In this document: in pieces, positions 1-5,708 of the stretch | Position numbering within the stretch: position 1 is the stretch's first letter | Layout: each line of letters starts with the position of its first letter | From: JBDSEG01 sp039920165 | GTDB taxonomy: Bacteria > Pseudomonadota > Gammaproteobacteria > Burkholderiales > Burkholderiaceae_C | Direction of reading: 5' to 3' | Length of the DNA: 6,029 nt | Assembly: GCA_039920165.1 (NCBI GenBank) | Contig: JBDSEG010000087.1 | Span: 1-6,029 of the forward strand | Position numbers and translations under genes: made by a program | Notes under the pieces: model-generated | The model's database searches: none | What the model saw: the letters and a program-made list of their open reading frames with translations, nothing else | What the model was told of the DNA's origin: nothing

Positions 1-78
1 GGGGCGCCGGGCGGCGAGGCTGACGAGGGCTGCGCGATGGCCGGCGTCAAGGCCATCGCCGACGTGGTCGAGTTCTGA
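1..78 (+). CDS. C-terminal end of a GlcG/HbpS-like (DUF336) heme-binding family protein, 5' truncated
   Basis: Frame 1 is open from the window edge to TGA at 76-78 and encodes 25 residues. They contain GAPGGEADEGCAMAGVKAI, which resembles the conserved C-terminal segment of GlcG/HbpS (DUF336) proteins, typically of the form G-x-P-G-G-x-x-D-E-x-C-A-x-A-G. In that family this glycine-rich loop and last helix close a small alpha/beta domain of about 130-150 residues. Members have been linked to heme or cobalamin binding, and GlcG is encoded with glycolate oxidase genes. Only the tail is visible, so function cannot be assigned beyond the family. The gene runs in the same direction as the operon downstream but is separated from its first start codon by 273 bases, so it is probably the end of a different transcription unit. 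The family call rests on one short motif recalled from memory. Confidence 0.5.
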   Translation, partial: GAPGGEADEGCAMAGVKAIADVVEF

Positions 79-291
79 CCCGCTCTGCGAGCGCATGCGC
101 CTGCCTTGGCGCGCCGAATCTGCTGAGCTGCTCGCACAGCCCTAGCGATGCCTACTGCGAGCGCTCTTCGACGACGATGGTGCGCAACACGGCCTGGGGT
201 CGAGCGCATCGAATGACGCTGACCCACCCTTGCAATCGACCGCACGTCTTTGAGCAGGCTGCGCTTGCTCGCCATCCGGGTTTTCTCGCAT

Positions 292-320
292 GACATGAAT
301 GTCTAAACATCTGAACATTC
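292..320. repeat. Cluster of ATGT/ACAT half-sites (overlapping palindromes and 8-base-period direct repeat)
   Basis: Four half-sites occur in 29 bases: ACAT at 293-296, ATGT at 299-302, ACAT at 307-310 and ACAT at 315-318. They form a perfect 5-base-arm palindrome GACAT-GA-ATGTC (292-303), the ATGT/ACAT pair at 299-310, a direct repeat AACAT with period 8 (306-310 and 314-318), and a wider inverted repeat GAATGT/ACATTC (297-302 and 315-320). The density suggests more than one regulator dimer could bind side by side. It could also be chance in a locally AT-rich patch. Confidence 0.4.
299..310. promoter_or_regulatory. Putative GntR/HutC-type operator upstream of the regulator gene
   Basis: ATGTCTAAACAT is an inverted repeat with 4-base arms ATGT and ACAT around CTAA. 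Its core GTCTAAAC differs at one base from the palindrome GTCTAGAC found at operators of several HutC-subfamily GntR regulators. It lies 41 bases before the GntR gene start, in the only AT-rich part of the upstream gap, as expected for an autoregulatory site overlapping or next to the operon promoter. Regulation by the adjacent GntR protein is inferred from position and motif form only. Confidence 0.45.
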
Positions 321-351
321 GGCATTCGACTTTTTTCGACGCAACTCCCGC

Positions 352-1110
352 ATGCACATTGCCGCCACCAGCGTCAACCAACACCTCGAAACATTCGAGG
401 CGCGTCCGGCTGTCGCGCTGCACCACCAGATCAAGGAAGACCTGTTCCTGCATCTGCGCTCGGGTCGCTGGGCACCGGGTTTCGAGTTGCCAACCGAAGA
501 GGCGCTGTGCCGCCACTATGGCGTGAGCCGTGGCACGGTGCGGCGCGCCGTTGCCGACCTTGTCACCGACGGCTACATCGAGCGCCATCGTGGCCGCGGT
601 ACCTTCGTGAGTGCGCCGAAGCTCGAAAGCGGCGTGGTCGGCTCGTACAACCGCTTTCGCGTGATGGGGCCGCCGCTCGATCCGGGTGCGCGCGTGCTGT
701 TTTGTCGCCGCATCCGCGCCGTGAAGGACGTGGCGGCGATGATGCAGGTCGAGCCGGGCGCGCCGCTCTGGAACATGGAGCGCGTGCGCTTCACAGAAGG
801 CCAACCGGTGAGCTTGCAGACGAGCTTTCTGCCGTACGACCTGTGCCCCGAGCTTTCGCGCCAGAACCTGGCGGCCGAGCATCTGATCGACGTGCTGCGT
901 GAAGTTTCCGGTGTCTACCTCGGCAGCGCCGTCGAGTACATCGAGCCGACCGTTGCCGACGGTTACGCCGCCAAGCACCTGGCCATCAAGGTGCGCACAC
1001 CGCTGTTCCAGATCGAGCGCACGACCTGCACCGTCGATGGCCGCGTCGCCGAATATCGGCGCGCTGTGCTGCGCGGCGACATCTACCGCTACCGGATCGA
1101 GCTGCGATGA
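352..1110 (+). CDS. GntR-family transcriptional regulator, HutC subfamily (wHTH + UTRA)
   Basis: This 252-residue protein has the length and layout of HutC-subfamily GntR regulators. Residues about 19-87 form the winged helix-turn-helix: ALHHQIKEDL as the first helix, the family signature L46-P47-T48-E49, the recognition helix GVSRGTVRRAVADL (57-70), and the wing RGRGTFV (80-86). Residues about 105-248 fit a UTRA effector domain, with the usual pattern of a hydrophobic ligand pocket and the ending YRRAVLRGDIYRYRIEL. Members bind small metabolites and usually repress neighbouring catabolic or transport genes until the ligand is present. ATG 352 is the first start after an in-frame stop at 304-306. 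No good Shine-Dalgarno sequence precedes it, so it is weakly initiated or poorly recognised. Its TGA overlaps the next gene's ATG at 1107-1110, so the regulator heads the operon and likely regulates itself as well. The effector is unknown. Confidence 0.92.
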   Translation: MHIAATSVNQHLETFEARPAVALHHQIKEDLFLHLRSGRWAPGFELPTEEALCRHYGVSRGTVRRAVADLVTDGYIERHRGRGTFVSAPKLESGVVGSYNRFRVMGPPLDPGARVLFCRRIRAVKDVAAMMQVEPGAPLWNMERVRFTEGQPVSLQTSFLPYDLCPELSRQNLAAEHLIDVLREVSGVYLGSAVEYIEPTVADGYAAKHLAIKVRTPLFQIERTTCTVDGRVAEYRRAVLRGDIYRYRIELR

Positions 1111-3293
1111 CGGCGACCGCAAACAGCACCCTGTCCGCAGCCGCTGGCGTGCGTGTCACCTACGAAGGGCCGACCGTGCTCGCAGCCGGGTCGCTGGCCA
1201 GGTTCGCGATCGGCGTTGAAGCCGATGTCGATCTGCCGCCTGGTGCAGAGCTCGGGTTTGCGCGACGCTGGCCAAGTGACTGGGGCATGCCGCAATGGCG
1301 CGACCCATCGGCCGCCGATTTCGTTGCCATCGACGCCGGCCCGGCGCGTCAGCTGCGCTGGTGGAACGCACGGCTGCATGCCTGGCACCCGTTTGACCAC
1401 ATCCTGTTTGTCGCCTTGCCTGACGGGCTCGGCGCCGGGGAGCGCCTGACGCTTCGCTTCGGCGACGACCGCGAAGGCTCGCCGGGCTTCACTGTGCAGA
1501 CCTTCATCGAAGAGGAAGCGCCGTTGTCGGTGCGTTTGCGCAGGTCCCCGGAAGCGGCTTGGACTGAACTTGCAACGCTTGGCGTTCGCATCGCCGGCAA
1601 CGAGCCGCATCGGCTGGTGCTGACGGCGCCGAGCCGCGTGGCTGCGGGCCAGCCGTTCGAGCTGCATGTGCGCGTCGAAGACGTCTGGGGCAACCCGTCG
1701 ACGCTCGGTCATCGCGTGCGCCTGGGCGCTCCGCTCGAGCGCGAGGTGACGATTCCAGGCTGCGGCTGGCTGTGCTTCGAAGCGACACTGAACGCGCCGG
1801 GTTTCCATCGGCTTTCTGCGCAGGCCGAGGGTGCTCCCGCGCCCGCTGCGCTGAGCAATCCGATCGAGGTGGTCGCCGACGCGACCGGACATCTCCTGTG
1901 CTGGGGCGACTTGCATGCGCAATCAGTGATCGGCTGCGGCGCGCGCGCCATCGACGCTTACTTCGCCCATGCGCGCGATTTCGCGGCGACCGACTTCGCC
2001 AGCCATCAGGCCAACTGCTTCCTCGTCTCCAACCCGGAGTGGAGCGAGACGCAGGCGGGCACGGCACGCGCCCATCGAGACGGCAGCTTCGTCACCTTGC
2101 TGGGTGTCGAATGGTCGGGCGCCACGCCGTTCGGTGGCGATCACAACCTGTACTTCCCCGGCGATGCGGCCGAGCTGCACCGCTGCACCCACGAGTTTGT
2201 CGCCGACAAGTCTGACCTGGCCACGGATCTTGCGCATGTGACCGACGTGCACGAGCACTACCGCGGCAGCGATACGCTGATCGCAGTGCACGTCGGCGGC
2301 CGCACTGCGGACCTGCGCTGGCACGAACCGACGCTCGACCGGCTCGTCGAGGTGCACTCGACCCACGCCACGTCGGAATGGTTTCTGCTCGAGGCCTTGC
2401 AACGTGGCCAGAAGATGGGCGTCATTGCTGGCAGCGACGGCGTCGATGGCCGCCCGGGCGCCAGCCACCCCGGCCACATGAATGTTCGCAACACACGCGG
2501 CGGCCTGACGGCCGTGATGTTGCCCGAGCTCACACGCGGCGGCTTGTGGTCGGCGCTGAAAGCGCGGCGCTGCTATGCGACCACCGGCGAGCGCATCGTG
2601 CTGCAGCTCGAAGCCGGCAGCGCGCGGATGGGCGACGAGATCAGCGTCGCCCATGCAGCCGCGTTTCCGCCGTTCGACGTGATCGTCGAGGGCACGGCGC
2701 CGATCGAGACGATCGATTTTTTTCGTGATGCGCACTGCATTGCCTCGGTCGACCCGATGTCGGAGGCGACCGCGCTCTCCAACGCCATCCGCGTCGGCTG
2801 GTGCGGTGCCAGCGCACCTGGCAATTGGCAGCGCGCTCGCATGCGCTGGGATGGTGCGCTGCGCGTGCACGGCGCGCGCATCGTCGCCGCGCAACCCTGG
2901 GCCTTTGATACGCCTGACGAGGGCCTCTGCGAGATCGGCACGCAGCAGGTGACCTGGCGCTCGATCACGGCCGGTGATTGGGATGGCCTGATTCTCGAAC
3001 TCGACGACCCGACGAAAGCCGAACTCACCTTTGTCAGCGAACCGATGACTTTGCAAGTGCGGCTGGGCGATATCGCCTCGACGCCGCGCGTCTTCGAAGC
3101 TGACTCGCCGATGCGCCGCGTCGAGCTGCGCCGCCTCCCGCAACAGATGCCGGCCATGGGCTGGCGCGGCTGCTTCAAAGACCCGGCGCCGCCTGTGGGG
3201 TCACACGCCTACTGGATTCGCGTGCGGCAAAGCGATGGTGCGCTCGCCTGGTCGACGCCGATCTTCGTGACGCTGGCAGCAGGCGCGACCTGA
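1107..3293 (+). CDS. DUF3604 family protein, PHP-like putative metal-dependent hydrolase
   Basis: This 728-residue protein has three parts. Residues about 1-260 look like beta-sandwich modules (VRVEDVWGNPSTLG near 190-203 is Ig-like in style). Residues about 262-500 are the DUF3604 core. A beta-rich C-terminus ends with AYWIRVRQSDGALAWSTPIFV, a typical DUF3604 ending. The core shows WGDLHAQS (H270), ASHQAN (H300), GVEWSG (E335), GDHNLYF (H346), AVHVGG (H395), EVHSTH (H417, H420), GSDGVDGRPG (D444) and SHPGH (H454, H457). Spaced His, Asp and Glu residues of this kind suit a PHP-like metal centre hydrolysing an ester, phosphoester or related bond. No substrate is established for the family that I can name with confidence. 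No signal peptide or membrane segment is visible, so it is probably cytoplasmic. Its ATG overlaps the regulator's stop (ATGA, 1107-1110), and the ABC ATPase starts 3 bases after its own stop, so it is part of the transport operon and may process the imported compound. The first metal motif is H-x-Q instead of the classical PHP H-x-H. Confidence 0.85.
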   Translation: MTATANSTLSAAAGVRVTYEGPTVLAAGSLARFAIGVEADVDLPPGAELGFARRWPSDWGMPQWRDPSAADFVAIDAGPARQLRWWNARLHAWHPFDHILFVALPDGLGAGERLTLRFGDDREGSPGFTVQTFIEEEAPLSVRLRRSPEAAWTELATLGVRIAGNEPHRLVLTAPSRVAAGQPFELHVRVEDVWGNPSTLGHRVRLGAPLEREVTIPGCGWLCFEATLNAPGFHRLSAQAEGAPAPAALSNPIEVVADATGHLLCWGDLHAQSVIGCGARAIDAYFAHARDFAATDFASHQANCFLVSNPEWSETQAGTARAHRDGSFVTLLGVEWSGATPFGGDHNLYFPGDAAELHRCTHEFVADKSDLATDLAHVTDVHEHYRGSDTLIAVHVGGRTADLRWHEPTLDRLVEVHSTHATSEWFLLEALQRGQKMGVIAGSDGVDGRPGASHPGHMNVRNTRGGLTAVMLPELTRGGLWSALKARRCYATTGERIVLQLEAGSARMGDEISVAHAAAFPPFDVIVEGTAPIETIDFFRDAHCIASVDPMSEATALSNAIRVGWCGASAPGNWQRARMRWDGALRVHGARIVAAQPWAFDTPDEGLCEIGTQQVTWRSITAGDWDGLILELDDPTKAELTFVSEPMTLQVRLGDIASTPRVFEADSPMRRVELRRLPQQMPAMGWRGCFKDPAPPVGSHAYWIRVRQSDGALAWSTPIFVTLAAGAT

Positions 3294-3296
3294 CCC

Positions 3297-4049
3297 ATGC
3301 AGACGCTGCCCAAGATCGACATCTGCGACGTGGCGAAGCGCTTCGCCACCGATGCGCCCGACGTGCCCCCGGTGCTCGCCGGCATCACGATGTCGGTCGC
3401 CGAGAACGAGTTCGTCGTCGTCCTCGGCCGCAGTGGCTGCGGCAAGACGACCTTGCTCAACATCATTGCCGGCCTCGAGCGTGCCTCGTCGGGTGCGGTG
3501 CGGGTTGACGACGCGGTCGTCCTGCGGCCCGGCGCCGGCAAGGGCATGGTGTTCCAGCAAGGCGCGCTCTTTCCCTGGCTCACGGCACAGCAGAACGTCG
3601 AGTTCGCGGCAAAGAGCCGCGGCCTGCCGATGGCGCAGCTCGTCGAGACGGCACGCGAGTTGCTCGCATTGGTCGGGCTCACCGGGTCCGAAAGCAAATA
3701 CCCCTTCGAGCTTTCGGGCGGCATGCAGCAGCGCGTGGCGATTGCGCGCGCCCTGGCGCTCGATCCACACATCCTGCTCATGGACGAGCCGTTCGGCGCG
3801 CTGGACGAACTGACGCGCATCGAGATGCAGAACGAACTCCTGCGCGTGTGGGCGGCGCGCCGCAAGACCGTGGTCTTCGTCACACACAGCATTTGGGAAG
3901 CGCTGGTGCTCGCTGACCGTATCGTCGTGATGGCAGCGCGGCCCGGTCGCATCGTGCTCGAACGGCGCATCGAATTGACGCGCCCGCGCAGCCGCACCGA
4001 TCCGCAATTGCTCGGGCTGTACGAGCAGATCTGGGACGCCCTCCAATGA
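3297..4049 (+). CDS. ABC transporter ATP-binding protein, nitrate/sulfonate/taurine class
   Basis: This 250-residue nucleotide-binding subunit powers import through the two permeases encoded next. All catalytic motifs are intact: Walker A GRSGCGKT (44-51), Q-loop VFQQGALFPWLT (85-96), signature LSGGMQQ (139-145), Walker B ILLMDE (159-164), D-loop GALD (167-170) and the switch histidine in VTHS (H197). The motifs GMVFQ, LFPWLT and MDEPFGALDELTR are characteristic of the SsuB/TauB/NrtD group, which serves importers of sulfonates, taurine, nitrate and various small aromatic or heterocyclic compounds. Length is normal and there is no extra regulatory domain. ATG 3297 lies 3 bases after the DUF3604 stop without a convincing Shine-Dalgarno sequence, which points to coupled translation. 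Its stop overlaps the next start (ATGA, 4046-4049). The subclass is firm, but the substrate cannot be deduced from the ATPase. Confidence 0.95.
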   Translation: MQTLPKIDICDVAKRFATDAPDVPPVLAGITMSVAENEFVVVLGRSGCGKTTLLNIIAGLERASSGAVRVDDAVVLRPGAGKGMVFQQGALFPWLTAQQNVEFAAKSRGLPMAQLVETARELLALVGLTGSESKYPFELSGGMQQRVAIARALALDPHILLMDEPFGALDELTRIEMQNELLRVWAARRKTVVFVTHSIWEALVLADRIVVMAARPGRIVLERRIELTRPRSRTDPQLLGLYEQIWDALQ

Positions 4050-4861
4050 CGCGCCGCCCGACGTCGGAAAGGTGGGACAAGTGGCTCGACATCGCGCTGC
4101 CGCTGGCGGTGATCGCCACCCTGCTTGCGGCCTGGGAAATCGCCGCCGACATGGGGTGGCTGCGGCCGATCCTCTTTCCGCCACCGTCAAAACTCGCACG
4201 CAGTCTGTTCGAGCTGGCCGTCGATGGGTACCCCGAAGGCGTGACCCTGTGGCGCCATCTGTCGATCACCGTGCAACGCATCGTCATCGGCTTTGTCGGC
4301 GCGCTGGCCCTGGCGATTCCCCTCGGCCTGGTGATCGGTTGGTTCGCGATCCTCGACAGGTTGACTGAACTGGTCATCGCCTTCGGCCGCTCAGTGGCTA
4401 CCTTGTCGTTGCTGCCGGTGGCAATCGTCTGGTTCGGCACCGGCGAGGCGACGAAGATCTTCCTGATCGGCTATGGCTGCTTCTGGGTGATGATTTCCAA
4501 CGCCATCGCGGCGGTCAAGTTCGTCGACCCGGTGCTGATTCGCGCCGCGCGAACGATGGACACGGGGCCCTTCGAGATCTTCACCCGCGTCGTTCTGCCG
4601 GCCGCGCTGCCGCGGCTCTTCGCCGGTGCCCGCGTCGCCCTCGGCGTTGGCTTCATGGTGATCGTCGGCGCCGAGATGATCGGAACCATCCACGGTCTGG
4701 GCGCGTTGATCATGGAAGCGCGCACCTTCTATCGCAGCGACATCACGATCGTTGGCATGATCGTGCTCGGTGTCCTTGGTTTCCTCATATCGGTCGGGCT
4801 GCAGCGGCTCGAATCGAGGCTGCTGCCATGGCAGGCACGTGCCAGCGAGCGCTCGCCATGA
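4046..4861 (+). CDS. ABC transporter permease 1, SsuC/TauC class (BPD_transp_1)
   Basis: This 271-residue integral membrane protein forms one half of the inner-membrane channel. Hydrophobic segments lie near residues 14-34, 77-99, 109-130, 136-158, 197-214 and 232-251, which fits the six-helix plan of this family. The cytoplasmic coupling (EAA) loop starts around residue 167 with AARTMDTGPFEIFTRVVLPAALPRL and is expected to dock into the ATPase. WFGTGEATKIFLI just before it and the FPPPSKL segment near the N-terminus are also typical of SsuC/TauC relatives. Its ATG overlaps the ATPase stop by 4 bases. The EAA loop shares AARTMD and LPAALP with the next gene product but differs between those blocks, so the two are diverged paralogues and not a recent duplication. 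Together they probably make a heterodimer. Confidence 0.93.
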   Translation: MTRRPTSERWDKWLDIALPLAVIATLLAAWEIAADMGWLRPILFPPPSKLARSLFELAVDGYPEGVTLWRHLSITVQRIVIGFVGALALAIPLGLVIGWFAILDRLTELVIAFGRSVATLSLLPVAIVWFGTGEATKIFLIGYGCFWVMISNAIAAVKFVDPVLIRAARTMDTGPFEIFTRVVLPAALPRLFAGARVALGVGFMVIVGAEMIGTIHGLGALIMEARTFYRSDITIVGMIVLGVLGFLISVGLQRLESRLLPWQARASERSP

Positions 4862-5688
4862 CGACGACGAACATGCCCGCGCTCCGCGAACGCCGACTCG
4901 GCGGCAAACGCTTCGGCTGGCTCACCGGCAAGCGCACGTTCGCCGGCAGAGGCCTCGGCGTGCTCGGTGCGATGGGCCTGCTCGTTCTTTGGGAACTGTC
5001 GGCACGACTCGTCTGGCGCGATCCGCAGGTGCTGCCGGCGCCGACACAGGCGTTGGCCGCGGCTTGGCGGCACCTGACCCTCATCGAGATTGCCGGCCAC
5101 GTCGGCATCAGCCTGACGCGGATTCTGATCGGCTTCGCATTCGCCACCGTTGCGGGCGTCGCGCTCGGTGTGGCCGCCGGGTGGTATGTCTGGCTCGGCC
5201 GCTTGGTGCGGCCGATCGTCGACTTGTTGCGGCCGATTCCGCCTCTTGCCTGGATCCCGATTGCGATCGTCTGGTTTGGTCTTGGCGAAGCGTCGAAGTG
5301 GTTTGTGATCTTTCTGGGCGCTTTCTTTCCGATCTTCACCAATGCCTATCGCGGCATGGTCTCGATCCCGCCAGTGCTGCTGCGCGCGGCACGGACCATG
5401 GACGTCGACGGCGCCGCACTGCTTGCCAAGGTGGCGTTGCCTGCGGCGCTGCCGGACATCGCCACCGGCTTGCGCGTCGGCTTCGGCCTTTCGTTCGGCA
5501 TCCTGGTCGCCGCCGAACTGATCGCGGCGAACCGTGGCATGGGTTACTTGGTCATGCAGTCGCGGCAGATCGGCGAACTCGGCGTTGCCGTATTCGGAAT
5601 TTTGTTGATCGGAATCGTGAGTCTCGTCAGCGACGAAGCTCTCGCCGCCGGGTTACGCCGCATGGTGGGGCGTGGTTTTCGGCATTGA
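4858..5688 (+). CDS. ABC transporter permease 2, SsuC/TauC class (BPD_transp_1)
   Basis: This second permease has 276 residues from ATG 4858. Hydrophobic segments lie near 33-51, 88-111, 126-142, 147-165, 198-216 and 240-259. The EAA loop (from about 167) reads AARTMDVDGAALLAKVALPAALPDI. RPIPPLAWIPIAIVWFGLGEASKWF (start near 125) is the region preceding it and is strongly conserved in SsuC/TauC proteins. I chose 4858 because it gives a 4-base ATGA overlap like the other operon junctions. An alternative start at 4828 adds ten residues, overlaps permease 1 by 34 bases and has GAGG at 4816-4819, eight bases upstream, so it cannot be excluded. The N-terminus is basic (RERRLGGKRFGWLTGKR), as expected for a cytoplasmic tail. 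Only 20 bases separate its stop from the binding-protein gene. It probably pairs with permease 1. Confidence 0.92.
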   Translation: MTTTNMPALRERRLGGKRFGWLTGKRTFAGRGLGVLGAMGLLVLWELSARLVWRDPQVLPAPTQALAAAWRHLTLIEIAGHVGISLTRILIGFAFATVAGVALGVAAGWYVWLGRLVRPIVDLLRPIPPLAWIPIAIVWFGLGEASKWFVIFLGAFFPIFTNAYRGMVSIPPVLLRAARTMDVDGAALLAKVALPAALPDIATGLRVGFGLSFGILVAAELIAANRGMGYLVMQSRQIGELGVAVFGILLIGIVSLVSDEALAAGLRRMVGRGFRH

Positions 5689-5699
5689 CTTTGAAAAAC

Positions 5700-5704
5700 G
5701 GAGG
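5700..5704 (+). promoter_or_regulatory. Shine-Dalgarno sequence of the substrate-binding protein gene
   Basis: GGAGG sits four bases before ATG 5709, in a short AT-richer gap (5689-5708). It is the strongest ribosome-binding site in the window and fixes the start of the binding protein. The other operon genes rely on overlapping or nearly abutting starts. Independent strong initiation fits the need for a periplasmic binding protein in excess over the membrane complex. Confidence 0.75.
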
Positions 5705-5708
5705 CAAT

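Larger units (their letters stand above)
79..351. other. Intergenic region upstream of the GntR-led operon
   Basis: I see no supportable gene in these 273 bases. The first part is very GC-rich. It has a perfect 10-base palindrome GCGCATGCGC (91-100), a direct repeat CTGCGAGCGC (85-94 and 155-164), and an inverted repeat GCTCGCA/TGCGAGC (130-136 and 156-162, 19-base loop). None is followed by a T-run, so none qualifies as an intrinsic terminator. The last 70 bases are visibly more AT-rich and contain the half-site cluster at 292-320, which is where the operon promoter is expected. The best sigma-70-like pairing I found is TTTTCT (281-286) and TAAACA (304-309) with a 17-base spacer. Each matches only about 3 of 6 consensus bases, so I do not call it as a promoter. 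Confidence 0.6.

Noticed and set aside
91..100. Perfect palindrome GCGCATGCGC
   Set aside because: Short GC palindromes are frequent at this base composition and there is no second copy nearby or link to a promoter.
130..162. Inverted repeat GCTCGCA/TGCGAGC as a possible terminator of the upstream gene
   Set aside because: The loop is 19 bases, the stem only 7 pairs, and no T-run follows.
281..309. Sigma-70-like boxes TTTTCT and TAAACA with a 17-base spacer
   Set aside because: Each box matches only about half of the consensus, so the promoter call would be no better than chance, although the location is reasonable.
299..526. Alternative + strand frame of 75 codons overlapping the GntR start
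   Set aside because: It starts inside the putative operator and mostly runs out of frame through the conserved GntR helix-turn-helix coding region, with no Shine-Dalgarno sequence or recognisable product.
142..1122. Long open frame of 326 codons on the minus strand
   Set aside because: It lies opposite the GntR gene and the gap before it, is rich in His, Arg and Ala, and matches no family I recognise. Such frames arise from GC-rich third positions of the true gene.
2717..2723. Run of seven T inside the DUF3604 gene as a possible programmed frameshift site
   Set aside because: The zero frame continues normally through Asp-Phe-Phe-Arg and the expected DUF3604 C-terminus follows in the same frame, so no shift is needed. 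No downstream stimulatory structure was evident.
1923..3143. Open frame of 406 codons on the minus strand
   Set aside because: It is fully antisense to the DUF3604 coding sequence, which has recognisable motifs throughout, and its composition is that of a GC-driven shadow.
3201..4199. Open frame of 332 codons on the minus strand
   Set aside because: It is antisense to the ABC ATPase with all its catalytic motifs and contains no domain signature of its own.
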